The translations under genes and the position numbers were made by a program. The notes under the pieces were generated by a model, which did not search any database, had not been told where the DNA came from, and saw only the letters and a program-made list of their open reading frames with translations. Shown piece by piece: positions 8,272-17,510 of a stretch of DNA of 64,000 nt. This stretch comes from Clostridia bacterium. Its GTDB lineage: Bacteria; Bacillota; Clostridia; Christensenellales; Aristaeellaceae. Positions within the stretch are counted from its first letter, which is position 1. Each line of letters begins with the position of its first letter. The stretch is taken from contig JAFZPV010000035.1 of assembly GCA_017552535.1 (NCBI GenBank), positions 1 to 64,000 on the forward strand. Direction: 5' to 3'.

Positions 8272-9002
8272 GGGGTGATCTCCAGCCGGCCTTCGTTGTG
8301 CGCCCGGACCAGGTCGTACACTTCGCCCAGATCACGGGCTGCGGCGCCGCTCCAGGCAAAGTCCGGTGCGGGATGGGTGACGTAATGGTCGCGCATCATG
8401 CGTATGGTGCGTACGCCCAGGCGTCCGGCGGTGCGCAGGTTTTCGTGCAGGTCCTCCACGAACACGCACTCCGGCGGAGGCAGGCCGATCTCCCGAAGCG
8501 CCTGGCGGTAAATGCCTTCGTCCGGCTTCTGGCAGCCGATCATGCAGGATACCGTGAAGGTGCTGAGCCGGTCGGTAAGGCCATGGTTCACCAGCGCGCG
8601 GATCATGGAGGGCAGGGCGTTAGACAGAAAGCCGATGCGATATTCGTCCGCGAAGCGGTCAAGCGCCCGGGCGGTGTCCGGATACGGGGCGTATTTGCTG
8701 TCGTCATAGGTGAGGTAGCGGCAGATGGCGTCGGCCTGCCCGTCCGTGAGGGACACGCCCAGGTCCTCCGCCATGCGGCGGGTGAATTCCTGCCGTATGC
8801 GGTATTCGTGCCCGAGCCCCGTGATCAGCTGGCCTTCGTCCATCAGGTACAGGTGCCTGGCAAGCGCCCTTTTCAGCTTTTCGGGGTCCGGCTCGAAGCG
8901 CTCCGTGCCCAGGATCTTTTCAAGCCCGGCGGGCATGAGCCACTCACCGGAGGCGGGATGGATCAATACGCCGCCGCAGTCGAACAGTATGCCTTTGATC
9001 AT
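8259..9002 (-). CDS. HAD-superfamily hydrolase
   Basis: 247-residue haloacid dehalogenase-type hydrolase, probably a phosphatase. Motif I is ILFDCGGVL (about 5-13): the nucleophile Asp is present but the usual second Asp is Gly, as in the YihX/epoxide-hydrolase-N branch that has FDLGG-type motifs. Motif II is IGFLSNALPS, motif III the Lys of MIGCQKPDEGIY, and motif IV FVEDLHENLRTAG. An alpha-helical cap occupies about 20-95. The ATG overlaps the stop codon of the xylanase gene (ATGA), indicating translational coupling. The substrate is unknown; sugar phosphates are plausible given the neighbour. Confidence 0.8.
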   Translation of the reverse strand: MIKGILFDCGGVLIHPASGEWLMPAGLEKILGTERFEPDPEKLKRALARHLYLMDEGQLITGLGHEYRIRQEFTRRMAEDLGVSLTDGQADAICRYLTYDDSKYAPYPDTARALDRFADEYRIGFLSNALPSMIRALVNHGLTDRLSTFTVSCMIGCQKPDEGIYRQALREIGLPPPECVFVEDLHENLRTAGRLGVRTIRMMRDHYVTHPAPDFAWSGAAARDLGEVYDLVRAHNEGRLEITPCSD

Positions 9003-10018
9003 ATCTTCAGCGCCTCCCTGACGGCATCGTAGGCGAGCTTTTTGTTTCCTTCCCGGTCAAACAGCAGCGGATACGCGGGGGCATCCGGCCTGGAAAGCCA
9101 GGTGAAGGCGTCTGTAACGCCCCACAGCGTAACGCTGTCCACGGCGGGGCAGGCGCGCATCAGGCGGACCAGCGCGCCGTAGCGCTCTGCCTGCTTTTGA
9201 AAGCTTGCGGCGTCCGCGGCCGCAAGGCGCATGTCCAGTTCGGTCACTTCGAGGCAAAGTCCCATATCGGCGTAAGCCTTCAGGGATGCTTCGTAGCTTT
9301 CGAAAGAGGGATGCTCCATGCCTACGTGGCTCTGAAGCCCCATGCCGTCCACCAGGCCTTTATCGATGAGCGGCCTGAGCATGCGGCTGATCAGATCGCG
9401 CTTGGGCTGCTCGTATTCGTTGTAGTCGTTGTAAAACAGCTTTTCCCCCGGCGCGGCGTAGCGGCGCGCGAAGCTGAACGCCCGGTAGGGCACTTCTTCG
9501 CCAAATATGTCGAACCACAGGTTTTTGCGGGTGCGGCAGCCGTGCTCATGGCCGTTGTCCGGCTCGATGAACTCGTTGAGCACGTCCCAGGCGTAGATGA
9601 GGCCGGGGTGCTGACGGTGCATATAGTCCATCACGTCCCGGATATAATTCTCCATGCGCTTCAGCATGGTGTCGCGGTCAGCAAGGGGCGCGTCCGGGGC
9701 GTCCTGCCAGCCTTCGGCAAAAAACCAGCGGGGCGTCTGATTGTGCCACACCAGCGTGTGCCCGCGCATGCGCTGGCCGTTTGCCGCGGCAAAGGAGATG
9801 ATTTCTTCCGCCCGGGCGAAGCTCAGGCGCGCCCGATTCTCTTCACCGGCTTTCAGGGTGGCGTCCCGGTCCAGCAGGCGCTCGGGCTTCATGTCGTTTT
9901 CGCAGGTGAGGGAAGAGAACTCCTCCTTCAGGATGGCTTTGCAGCGCTCATCCTTCAGCACGTACGGGGATACCGCCGCTCCGAAATACAGTTTTCCGCA
10001 AATGTCCCTGATGCCCAT
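8999..10018 (-). CDS. Endo-1,4-beta-xylanase, GH10, cytoplasmic
   Basis: 339-residue single-domain family 10 glycosidase that cuts beta-1,4-xylan or xylo-oligosaccharides with retention. Diagnostic segments are SLTCENDMKPE (about 36-46), RGHTLVWHNQTP (85-96), WDVLNEF with the acid/base Glu149, YNDYNEYEQPKR, GLQSHVGM, and LEVTELDM with nucleophile Glu260; LWGVTDAFTWL closes the barrel. There is no signal peptide or binding module, so it most resembles intracellular xylanases that act on imported xylo-oligomers. AGGAG precedes the ATG. It sits in the ileS operon, 12 bases after the phosphoesterase gene, which is an odd place for a catabolic enzyme. Confidence 0.93.
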   Translation of the reverse strand: MGIRDICGKLYFGAAVSPYVLKDERCKAILKEEFSSLTCENDMKPERLLDRDATLKAGEENRARLSFARAEEIISFAAANGQRMRGHTLVWHNQTPRWFFAEGWQDAPDAPLADRDTMLKRMENYIRDVMDYMHRQHPGLIYAWDVLNEFIEPDNGHEHGCRTRKNLWFDIFGEEVPYRAFSFARRYAAPGEKLFYNDYNEYEQPKRDLISRMLRPLIDKGLVDGMGLQSHVGMEHPSFESYEASLKAYADMGLCLEVTELDMRLAAADAASFQKQAERYGALVRLMRACPAVDSVTLWGVTDAFTWLSRPDAPAYPLLFDREGNKKLAYDAVREALKI

Positions 10019-10030
10019 GCATGTCTCCTG

Positions 10031-10495
10031 TCACTCGTCCGAAAGCGTTTTCATTTCATAGGTCACGCGGCCGTTGTCCAGCGTCACCACGGCAAAGCAG
10101 CCGTTTTTGAGGGCGCCGGGGTTCAGGCACAGCATCTGCCCGTCATCGTCTGCCCGCTGCTGGTGGCTGTGGCCGTACAGCGCCAGGCGCGCGCCGGCCT
10201 CCCTCGCCTTGAGGGCAAGGCGGGTAAGGCCGTACTTTACGCCGTAGGCGTCGCCGTGGGTCATGATCAGGCGCACCCCGTCCCACTCGCAAATCCGGAG
10301 CCCCGGCGAAAACGAAAGCGGGTCGCAGTTGCCCGGCACGGTGTACAGCCGGCTCTCGCTTACGCCCATGCCGTCCATGTCGGTATCGTGGTCGCCCAGG
10401 TGGATGATATAGTCGCAGTCGCCCATCAGCGAAAGCGCCCTGCGGATGTTGGTCCGGCTGCGGTGGCTGTCCGCCATCACGCCCAGGCGCGTCAC
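10031..10495 (-). CDS. YfcE/MJ0936-type metallophosphoesterase
   Basis: 154-residue phosphodiesterase of the calcineurin-like fold. Metal ligands are visible in order: D-S-H of [10 protein letters not shown] (about 7-16), HLGDHDTD (32-39), PGNCD (54-58), THGDAYG (79-85) and YGHSHQQ (107-113). Such enzymes hydrolyse phosphodiesters in vitro, with unclear cellular substrates. The start is a GTG whose GTGA overlaps the stop of the rph-rdgB fusion, so translation is coupled. In many Firmicutes this gene follows rph and rdgB, which supports the call. Confidence 0.88.
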   Translation of the reverse strand: MTRLGVMADSHRSRTNIRRALSLMGDCDYIIHLGDHDTDMDGMGVSESRLYTVPGNCDPLSFSPGLRICEWDGVRLIMTHGDAYGVKYGLTRLALKAREAGARLALYGHSHQQRADDDGQMLCLNPGALKNGCFAVVTLDNGRVTYEMKTLSDE

Positions 10496-11817
10496 CTGCC
10501 GGCCTCCAGAAGCTCCTTCAGCGCGGCAATGGCCCTGGCGCGGTGGGAGATGCGCTGCTTGTCGGCGTCCGGCGCTTCGCCGAAGGTGGCGCCGTCCAGA
10601 TCATAGGAGGCAAACAGCGGATCGTAGCCAAAGCCGCCCTCGCCGCGCAGCTCGAAGGTGATCTCGCCCTCGCAGGCGCCTTCGCAGATCAAAGGTTCGC
10701 GGCCGGGCCGCAGCAGGCACACGGCGCTCACGAAGCGGGCCGTGCGCGGAGCGGGCACGTTTTTGAGCTCTTCAAGCAGTTTCTGGTTGTTGGCCGCGTC
10801 GTCCCCGTGCACACCGGCCCAGCGCGCGGAGCGTACGCCCGGCTGGCCGCCCAGCGCGTCCACCATCAGGCCGGAATCGTCCGCCAGCGTGGCGCAGTGG
10901 GTCTTTTCCATCAGCGCGCGGGCTTTGATGAGGGCGTTTTCGGCAAAGGTCTCGCCGGTCTCCTCCGCGTCCTCCGTCTGGCCGAGCTGCGAGGCGGAAA
11001 CGATGTCGTAGCGGTCGCCCAGCAGCGCCCGGATCTCGCGGAGCTTGCCGAAATTGTGGGTGGCCACCGCAAGCCGCGGCTTTTTGCCGATCACTTCCGC
11101 CCGCTCGCCCAGTGCCGAAAGCTGCTTTTTCATCAGCTGCTTTATGCCGCTCTGGGCCAGGTTCAGCAGTTTGTTCAGTTCTTCCCGGGAAAAGGAGCGG
11201 CCTTCGCCCGTGCCCTGCACCTCCACGTATTCCATGCGGCCGACTGCGTCGCGGGTCATCACCACGTTCATGTCCACCTGGGCGCGGGAGTCCTGGGCAT
11301 ACTCCAGGTCGAGGGTGGGCGTGTCGTCCACGATGCCCACGCTCACCGCCGCCACCTGCCTGACCACGGGGCTGTCCGTGATGAGGCCCTGGGCAAGCAG
11401 CTTCTGGCAGGCCAGCGTCAGCGCCGCGAAGCCGCCCGTGATGGAGGCCGTGCGGGTCCCGCCGTCCGCCTGCAGCACGTCGCAGTCGATATAGATCGTT
11501 CTCTCTCCAAGCCTCGTCAGGTCCACCGCCGCCCGCAGCGAGCGGCCGATCAGGCGCTGGATCTCCACGCTGCGGCCGTCCTTTTTGAGGCCGTCGCGCT
11601 CCTTCCGCCGGGAGGTGGAGCCGGGCAGCATGGCGTATTCCGCCGTGAGCCAGCCCGAGCCCGTGCCCTTTTTGAAGGGCGGCACGCCCTCCGTGACGGA
11701 CGCGGTGCACAGCACCCGCGTCTGCCCGCATTCGATCAGCACGCTGCCCGCCGCCATCACGGTGTAATCCGGGGTGATGACGACCTTTCTCAGCGCGTTC
11801 GGCTTTCTTTCTGCCAT
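10492..11817 (-). CDS. rph-rdgB: RNase PH / XTP-dITP diphosphatase fusion
   Basis: One 441-residue frame joins two enzymes. Residues 1-240 are ribonuclease PH, the phosphorolytic 3' trimmer of tRNA precursors: [36 protein letters not shown], and [18 protein letters not shown]. Residues 247-441 are the house-cleaning diphosphatase RdgB/HAM1, which removes dITP and [50 protein letters not shown] and ISHRARAI. Both sets of motifs look intact. The start at MAERKP has AAAGGAG six bases upstream. The same two genes are commonly adjacent in Firmicutes; here no stop separates them. Confidence 0.93.
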   Translation of the reverse strand: MAERKPNALRKVVITPDYTVMAAGSVLIECGQTRVLCTASVTEGVPPFKKGTGSGWLTAEYAMLPGSTSRRKERDGLKKDGRSVEIQRLIGRSLRAAVDLTRLGERTIYIDCDVLQADGGTRTASITGGFAALTLACQKLLAQGLITDSPVVRQVAAVSVGIVDDTPTLDLEYAQDSRAQVDMNVVMTRDAVGRMEYVEVQGTGEGRSFSREELNKLLNLAQSGIKQLMKKQLSALGERAEVIGKKPRLAVATHNFGKLREIRALLGDRYDIVSASQLGQTEDAEETGETFAENALIKARALMEKTHCATLADDSGLMVDALGGQPGVRSARWAGVHGDDAANNQKLLEELKNVPAPRTARFVSAVCLLRPGREPLICEGACEGEITFELRGEGGFGYDPLFASYDLDGATFGEAPDADKQRISHRARAIAALKELLEAGR

Positions 11818-11903
11818 AGTTTTCTCCTTTGTGGTATGTTCGGACATACGAAAGCGGAAAGCGCTGCGGCTGTCCGCTTTCAGATAAACAGACTTTGGTC
11901 TGT

Positions 11904-12563
11904 TCAGGCTTGGGGCGATACGGTGTTGGCTTCCAGGCCGCGCACGAACTCGGCGAAGTCGTGGGCCAGATGGATCTCGGTGCCTTCCACGGCGTCTGCC
12001 CAGGTGACGCATGGCTCGCCCGTGCGCCCGCAGGCCCGGTAATCCAGGAATACCAGGGCCCGGCCCGGCAGGGTGGTGTTGCAGATGGCTACGCCGATGT
12101 CTTTTTTGTGCTTGCGGCTGTCGATCAGGAAACTGCTGCCGAAGCGCCCGCACAGGGAATAGGGCACCTCGGTGCTGATGCCCAGAATCTCGGTGATGTA
12201 AATGGTGTCCGGGCAGCCTTCCGCGGGTGCAGGCACACGGTAGCGGCAGCGGTTCACCAGCCCGCCGTTGTGCAGCCGCATCAGCTCTATGTAGCTGGAG
12301 GGCAGCTTGTAGCCCAGCTCGTCCTCCACCGCCAGCACCGTTTCCGGCGTGGGCGGGGGGCAGCGGTGACGGCGTTCGGACTCGGCGGTATCGTGCCAGA
12401 AGCCCGTAAAGTCAAAGTCCCGCTCGTAGCGCGAGTGCGCCGTAAAGGTCACCTCGTCCGGCTCGAACGTCTCATCGGCGGCAAGCGGCATTTCCGGCGT
12501 TTCCGGCGCGGATGCTTCGGGCCTTTCAGCTTTTCTGTTTCTCAACCGGGAAAACAGGGACAT
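11904..12563 (-). CDS. SMI1/KNR4 (SUKH) family protein
   Basis: 219 residues. After a charged, low-complexity N-terminus (about 1-60), the SUKH core appears: [34 protein letters not shown] (positions about 68-101, beginning CPPPTPETV), then ITEILGIS and [25 protein letters not shown] proteins are best known as immunity proteins in polymorphic toxin systems, but stand-alone housekeeping copies are frequent. No toxin gene is adjacent; it lies nine bases after ileS, with AGGAGG before its ATG, so an immunity role is not supported here. Confidence 0.8.
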   Translation of the reverse strand: MSLFSRLRNRKAERPEASAPETPEMPLAADETFEPDEVTFTAHSRYERDFDFTGFWHDTAESERRHRCPPPTPETVLAVEDELGYKLPSSYIELMRLHNGGLVNRCRYRVPAPAEGCPDTIYITEILGISTEVPYSLCGRFGSSFLIDSRKHKKDIGVAICNTTLPGRALVFLDYRACGRTGEPCVTWADAVEGTEIHLAHDFAEFVRGLEANTVSPQA

Positions 12564-12572
12564 CTTATCCTC

Positions 12573-15500
12573 CTATCCGATCACTTTTACGCCCAGCACG
12601 GCGGCTTCGCCGTTGATGTTCAGCTGCTGGGAATAGGCGCCTTCCTCGGGCACAGCGTTTTCGCATTCCAGCGCCAGCACGGCCTTCATCAGGCTGTCCT
12701 TGCCCGCTTCCAGGATCGCGGCAAGCCTGTCGCCGGTGTGGTAGGTCAGGCGGATGCGGTCCGTTACCTCGAAGCCGGCGTCCTTGCGCATGGTCTGCAC
12801 CTTGCTGATCACCTCGCGGATAAAGCCCTCGGCGATCAGTTCGTCAGTGAGGTTCGTGTCCAGCACCACGGTGTAACTGGCGTCACTCTGGGCCACGAAG
12901 CCGGGCTTCTGGATGAGGGCGGTCAAGACGTCGTCCTTCTCCAGCTCCACGGGCGTGCCGGCTACCTCAAAGCGCAGGTTTTCGCCGCGTTCGAAGCCGG
13001 CCACCACTTCGTTGCCGTCCATGGTCTTGAGGGCCTCGCCGATGGCGCCCAGCAGGCGTCCGTACTTTTTGCCCAGCGTGCGCATCTGGGGCTTCAGCTG
13101 GTAGGTGATGAAGGCCGTGGCGTCATCCACGAACTCCACGCTCTTCACGTTCAGTTCGCTCATGATGAGGCGCTCCGGCTCGCCCGATACCTGCGCGCCC
13201 TTTACCAGGCAGCGGGAAAGGGGCTGGCGCACCTTGAGGGAGGAGGCGTTGCGGGCCGCGCGGCCCAGGGTCACGATGTCTTCCACCTCGCTCATGGCCT
13301 TTTCAAGCTCTTTGTCCACCAGGCTCAGGTCGGCTTTGGGATAGTCGCAGAGGTGCACGGATTCCGGCGCGCCGGGGATGTTGCCGGCCACCAGATTCTG
13401 GTACATGTTTTCGGTGATGAAGGGGATAAAGGGCGCCAGGAGCTTGGTGAGGGTCACCAGCACCGTGTACAGCGTTTCGAAAGCGGCCAGCTTGGAGCCC
13501 TCCAGGCCCTTGCCCCAGAAGCGCTCGCGGCTCAGGCGCACGTACCAGTTGGAGAGCTCGTCCACGAACTGGCTGATGGCGCGGCTGGTCTCGGTGGCCT
13601 TGTATTCGTTCAGGCCTTTATCCACATAGTCCACCAGGGTGTTCAGGCGGCTGAGCACCCACCTGTCCATCATGGTGAAGTCTTCCTTTTTCGCCTTCAC
13701 TTGGTCGGGACGGTAGTCGTCGATGGAGGCGTACAGGGCGAAGAAGGCGTAGGTGTTCCACAAAGTGCCGATGAACTTGCCCTGCATCTCGCTCACCAGG
13801 CTGCCGGAAAAGCGGGTGGGCAGCCAGGGCGCGCCGTTGGCGTAGAAATACCACCGCACGGCGTCTGCGCCCTGTTTGTCCAGCACGCTCCAGGGATCGA
13901 CCACGTTGCCGATGTGCTTGGACATCTTGCGGCCCTGGTCGTCCTGCACGTGGCCCAGCACCAGCACGTTTTCGTAAGGCGCCTTGCCGAACAGCAGGGT
14001 GGAGATGGCCATGAGGGAATAGAACCAGCCGCGGGTCTGGTCGATGGCTTCGGAGATGAAGTCCGCGGGCCAGTTCTGCTCGAAGATCTCCTTGTTTTCG
14101 AAGGGATAGTGCCACTGGGCGAAGGGCATGGAGCCGGAATCGTACCAGCAGTCGATGACCTCGCTTACGCGCTTCATCTCGCCGCCGCACTCAGGGCATA
14201 CCAGCGTCACCTGGTCGATGTAGGGCCGGTGCAGCTCGATGTCCTCGGGGCAGTTGCGGCTCATTTTTTTCAGCTCCGCGATGGAGCCCACCACGTGCAT
14301 GTGTCCGCACTGGCAGGTCCACACGGGCAGGGGCGTTCCCCAGTAGCGCTCGCGGGACAGCGCCCAGTCGATCACGCCCTCCAGGAAGTTGCCCATGCGG
14401 CCGTCCTTGATGTTGTCCGGCATCCAGTTTACGCGCTCGTTGCTCCTGAGCAGCTGGTCGCGCACCTCGGTCATGCGGATGAACCAGCCGCTGCGGGCGT
14501 AGTAGATCAGGGGCGTGTCGCATCTCCAGCAGAAGGGATAGTCGTGCTCGAACAGCTCTGCTTTTACCAGCAGTCCGCGCTCGTCCAGGTCCTTGAGCAC
14601 CAGGGGATCGGCCTTCTTTACGAACATGCCCGCCCAGGGCGTTTCCGCCGTGAGCTCGCCCTTGGTGTTCACCAGCTGCAGAAACGGCAGCTTCCAGTCG
14701 CGGCCCACGCGGGCGTCGTCCTCGCCGAAGGCGGGGGCGATGTGCACGATGCCGGTGCCGTCCGTCATGGTGACGTAGTGGTCCGCCACCACGCGCCAGC
14801 CGTTCTCCGCCAGGCCCTTCTGGAAATCAAACAGCGGCTCGTATTCCATGCCCACCAGGTCGCTGCCGGTGCACAGGGTCATATTCTGGACGTCGGCGCC
14901 TTCGCCCAGCACGCTTTCGATGCGGGCCTTCGCCATGATCACGGTGCGGCCTTCAAAATCGAAGCGGGCGTATTCGTCGTCCGGATTTACGCACAGGGCC
15001 ACGTTGCTGGGCAGCGTCCAGGGCGTGGTGGTCCAGGCGTACAGCCAGGTGTTCTCTTCGCCCTTCACCCTGAAGCGCACGAAGGCGCTGCGCTCCTTTA
15101 CGGTCTTGTAGCCCTGGCTCACCTCGTGGGAGGACAGGGCCGTGCCGCAGCGGGGGCAGTAGGGAACGATCTTGTGGCCCTTGTACAGAAGGCCCTTGTC
15201 GGCGATCTGCTTGAGGCTCCACCATACGCTCTCGATATAGTTGTTGTCATAGGTGATGTAGGGGTCGTCCATGTCGGCCCAGTAGCCGACGCGTTCGCTC
15301 ATTTTTTCCCACTCGCCCTTGTACTTCCACACGGATTCCTTGCACTTTTTGATGAAGGGCTCCATGCCGTAGGCCTCGATCTGCTCCTTGCCGTCCAGGC
15401 CCAGCATCTTTTCGACCTCCAGCTCCACCGGCAGGCCGTGGGTGTCCCAGCCGGCCTTGCGCAGCACCTGCATGCCCTTCATGGTGCGGTAGCGGGGGAA

Positions 15501-15701
15501 CAGGTCCTTGAACACGCGGGTCTCGATGTGGCCGATGTGGGGCTTGCCGTTGGCGGTGGGCGGGCCGTCATAGAACGTGAACACGTCCGAGCCGGCGCGG
15601 CGGTCTATGGATTTCTGGAAGATCTCGTTCTTCTTCCAGAAGTCGAGAACTTCCTTTTCGCGGGTGAGAAAGTCAAACGAGGGATCGACTTTTTTGAACA
15701 T
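12573..15701 (-). CDS. ileS: Isoleucyl-tRNA synthetase
   Basis: 1042-residue class I aminoacyl-tRNA synthetase that charges tRNA-Ile and edits valine. The HIGH motif is PHIGH at 54-58 and the KMSKS-type loop reads KMSKH at 592-596. The DGPPTANG, AGWDTHGLPVE and TTTPWTLPSNVA (editing domain) segments are diagnostic. Cysteine pairs YCPRCG, CQCGH and CPECGG may bind zinc. The C-terminal anticodon domain is full length. KMSKH and the overall pattern fit the eukaryote-like, type 2 IleS found in many Clostridia, a type often associated with mupirocin tolerance. The start was placed at MFKKVDP because GGAGG lies eight bases upstream; upstream in-frame Met codons fall in the T-box leader. Confidence 0.96.
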   Translation of the reverse strand: MFKKVDPSFDFLTREKEVLDFWKKNEIFQKSIDRRAGSDVFTFYDGPPTANGKPHIGHIETRVFKDLFPRYRTMKGMQVLRKAGWDTHGLPVELEVEKMLGLDGKEQIEAYGMEPFIKKCKESVWKYKGEWEKMSERVGYWADMDDPYITYDNNYIESVWWSLKQIADKGLLYKGHKIVPYCPRCGTALSSHEVSQGYKTVKERSAFVRFRVKGEENTWLYAWTTTPWTLPSNVALCVNPDDEYARFDFEGRTVIMAKARIESVLGEGADVQNMTLCTGSDLVGMEYEPLFDFQKGLAENGWRVVADHYVTMTDGTGIVHIAPAFGEDDARVGRDWKLPFLQLVNTKGELTAETPWAGMFVKKADPLVLKDLDERGLLVKAELFEHDYPFCWRCDTPLIYYARSGWFIRMTEVRDQLLRSNERVNWMPDNIKDGRMGNFLEGVIDWALSRERYWGTPLPVWTCQCGHMHVVGSIAELKKMSRNCPEDIELHRPYIDQVTLVCPECGGEMKRVSEVIDCWYDSGSMPFAQWHYPFENKEIFEQNWPADFISEAIDQTRGWFYSLMAISTLLFGKAPYENVLVLGHVQDDQGRKMSKHIGNVVDPWSVLDKQGADAVRWYFYANGAPWLPTRFSGSLVSEMQGKFIGTLWNTYAFFALYASIDDYRPDQVKAKKEDFTMMDRWVLSRLNTLVDYVDKGLNEYKATETSRAISQFVDELSNWYVRLSRERFWGKGLEGSKLAAFETLYTVLVTLTKLLAPFIPFITENMYQNLVAGNIPGAPESVHLCDYPKADLSLVDKELEKAMSEVEDIVTLGRAARNASSLKVRQPLSRCLVKGAQVSGEPERLIMSELNVKSVEFVDDATAFITYQLKPQMRTLGKKYGRLLGAIGEALKTMDGNEVVAGFERGENLRFEVAGTPVELEKDDVLTALIQKPGFVAQSDASYTVVLDTNLTDELIAEGFIREVISKVQTMRKDAGFEVTDRIRLTYHTGDRLAAILEAGKDSLMKAVLALECENAVPEEGAYSQQLNINGEAAVLGVKVIG

Positions 15702-15734
15702 TGCTGCTGCCTCCATACTGTCTGGGGTAATCAA

Positions 15735-15965
15735 AAAGCCGCTGTCCCGTACATGGGACGACGGCTCGCGGTACCACCCATATTGGCGCTTTTGGCGCCC
15801 TCTCTCAAGGCTGTAACGGGCCTCCCGCCGGGCATTACGGGCTTAAGCCTTTCCTCCCGGTGCTCCGGGGCGATGGAAGACCTCTTTGCCTTTGCCGGGC
15901 TTTCACTCTCCCCGGTTCGCTTTCAAGGCGCATGAGACCTTCGTCCCCTTCCCTGCATACATACC
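15735..15965 (-). promoter_or_regulatory. Isoleucine T-box riboswitch upstream of ileS
   Basis: The minus-strand leader contains the conserved T-box TGGGTGGTACCGCG (15768-15781). It is followed by a terminator stem whose arms include GCCGTCGTCCC and GGGACAGCGGC, with a T run at about 15734-15739. Stem I features include an AGCGAACCGGGG-type region and GGAGC. The likely specifier codon is ATC at 15872-15874 (minus), just before GCCCCGGAGC, which matches isoleucine. Uncharged tRNA-Ile is expected to stabilise the antiterminator and switch on the whole operon. Confidence 0.92.
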
Positions 15966-15966
15966 T

Positions 15967-15994
15967 ATTATACACAAAAAGAGGGCGCGGTAAA
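15967..15994 (-). promoter_or_regulatory. Promoter of the ileS operon
   Basis: TATAAT on the minus strand at 15967-15972 with TTTACC 16 bases upstream (15989-15994). The position fits a transcript that starts a few bases before T-box stem I. Confidence 0.6.
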
Positions 15995-16084
15995 GCATTT
16001 ACGGATTATTTAACACGCTCACGGAGCGGGAGCAAAACCGCCTTCCGGATCAGTCCGCGATGCGCGCAAACCTTTGCGCCCGTC

Positions 16085-16113
16085 TTGCCAAAGCCGGCCT
16101 TTTGGCATATAAT
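16085..16113 (+). promoter_or_regulatory. Promoter of the GH27 gene
   Basis: TTGCCA (16085-16090) and a perfect TATAAT (16108-16113) are separated by 17 bases, about 50 bases before the alpha-galactosidase start and divergent from the ileS promoter. Confidence 0.75.
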
Positions 16114-16165
16114 ACCCATGCGGTTCTCTCACCGCCCGAAACAGAAAACGGAAAGGATGATCGCC

Positions 16166-17230
16166 ATGCTGGTAAACACTCCCCCGATGGGCTGGAACAC
16201 CTGGAATACCTTTGGAAACGACATCTCGGACGCGCTGGTGCGCGAAAGCGCCGATGCGTTCATTGACCTGGGGCTGAAGGACGCGGGCTATCAGTATGTG
16301 GTCATCGACGACTGCTGGAGCCTGAAGACCCGCGACAAGGCCACCGGGCGCATCGTGCCAGACCCCGAAAAGTTTCCCCATGGCATGAAGGCCCTGGCGG
16401 ACTACGTGCACTCCAAAGGGCTCAAATTCGGCATGTACTCCTGCGCCGGCCAGCGCACCTGCGCGGACTATCCCGCCTCCTTCGACCATGAATATCTGGA
16501 CGCGAAGACCTTTGCGGAGTGGGGCGTGGACTTTCTGAAGTACGATTTCTGCTTTTGCCCCCGTGGCTTCAAGGGCGAGCTGCTCTACCGCCGCATGGGC
16601 ATGGCGCTCAGGGCCAGCGGCCGGGACATCCTGTTTTCCGCCTGCAACTGGGGCGTGGACGATGTATGGAGCTGGATACGCTCCACCGGCGCGCACATGT
16701 TCCGCTCTACCGGCGACATCTTCGATACTCCGGAATCCTTCCGCAAGATCGCCATCAGCCAGATGAACAGGCTCAACGCCCACGGCGCCCAGTGCTTCAA
16801 CGACATGGACATGCTCACCGTGGGCATGTACGGCAAGGGCAACGTAGGCGCGGCGGGCTGCACGGCGGCGGATTACCGCAGCGAGTTCGCCCTGTGGTGC
16901 ATGTGCGGCGTGCCGCTGATGCTGGGCTGCGACATACGCACCATCGACAGGGAGATGCTCGAACTGGTCACCAACCACGGCCTGATCGCCATCGACCAGG
17001 ACCCCGAGTGCCGCCAGCCCTACTTTATGCACGATCCCGAGCGCGAAAAGAAACTGGTGGTGTTCAGGCACCTGGACGGCGGCAAGTACGCCGTGGGCTT
17101 CTTCAACTTTGACGACAAGGAAAGGGACATGACCTTTACCTTCTCCGACGCCGGCCTGACCGCGGCCAGCGGACTGGGCTTCCGCTTTACGCCCGTGCTG
17201 GGTCCGCTGGAAGGCGAGTACGGCGAGTAG
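16166..17230 (+). CDS. Alpha-galactosidase, GH27, cytoplasmic
   Basis: 354-residue family 27 glycosidase that releases alpha-linked galactose (or a close relative such as beta-L-arabinopyranose). TPPMGWNTWNTFG (5-17), DAGYQYVVIDDCW (39-51), KFPHGMKALADYVHSKGLKFG, CAGQRTC, and VDFLKYDFC with nucleophile Asp127 follow the family order; the acid/base segment is FNDMDMLTVG (211-220). Two positions deviate from common consensus: KYDFC instead of KYDNC and NDMDM instead of NDPDM, which may indicate altered subsite preference. It lacks a signal peptide and is shorter than enzymes with a full C-terminal sandwich. AAAGG precedes the chosen ATG; an in-frame ATG nine bases earlier has no spacing for one. 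Confidence 0.92.
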   Translation: MLVNTPPMGWNTWNTFGNDISDALVRESADAFIDLGLKDAGYQYVVIDDCWSLKTRDKATGRIVPDPEKFPHGMKALADYVHSKGLKFGMYSCAGQRTCADYPASFDHEYLDAKTFAEWGVDFLKYDFCFCPRGFKGELLYRRMGMALRASGRDILFSACNWGVDDVWSWIRSTGAHMFRSTGDIFDTPESFRKIAISQMNRLNAHGAQCFNDMDMLTVGMYGKGNVGAAGCTAADYRSEFALWCMCGVPLMLGCDIRTIDREMLELVTNHGLIAIDQDPECRQPYFMHDPEREKKLVVFRHLDGGKYAVGFFNFDDKERDMTFTFSDAGLTAASGLGFRFTPVLGPLEGEYGE

Positions 17231-17289
17231 GTCAGTTTCCGCCTGCCCGCCCGGGAATGCGCGGTGTCGGTGGCGGAGGTCGTGGCTCT

Positions 17290-17481
17290 GTGAGCCGGTG
17301 CGCCGCCTGCGGGAAGGAGCTTGAAAGCGACGAGGTCGCCATTACCCGCAAGCTCGTGAACCGCGGATGCGACTCTTTTTACTGCGTGTCCTGCCTGGCC
17401 GCGCGCTTCTCCATCAGCGAAGAAGACGTGCGCGCCCTGATCGAGCGCTTCAAGGCGGCGGGCTGCAGCCTGTTCTATTAA
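17290..17481 (+). CDS. Small four-cysteine protein of unknown function
   Basis: 63 residues starting from a GTG with GGAGG ten bases upstream (an ATG 33 bases earlier is possible but adds only a glycine-rich tail). Two CxxC pairs, RCAACGKEL near the start and YCVSCLA in the middle, suggest a zinc-binding ribbon; the pattern DEVAITRKLVNRGCDSFYC and ERFKAAGCSLF at the end recur, as I recall, in uncharacterised short proteins from Clostridia. It lies between the GH27 and deacetylase genes, 29 bases before the latter. No function can be assigned. Confidence 0.6.
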   Translation: MSRCAACGKELESDEVAITRKLVNRGCDSFYCVSCLAARFSISEEDVRALIERFKAAGCSLFY

Positions 17482-17510
17482 ACGAAACGCTCCCGAAGAA
17501 AGGAAACCTC

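Noticed and set aside
11904..12563. SUKH protein as immunity partner of a polymorphic toxin
   Set aside because: No toxin, secretion or repeat gene is adjacent; it is embedded in a housekeeping operon.
11829..15935. A 1368-codon open frame on the + strand opposite ileS and rph-rdgB
   Set aside because: It is a mirror of GC-rich codon use: it lies entirely opposite intact conserved genes, is rich in His/Val/Gly/Ala, and has no family signature or ribosome binding site.
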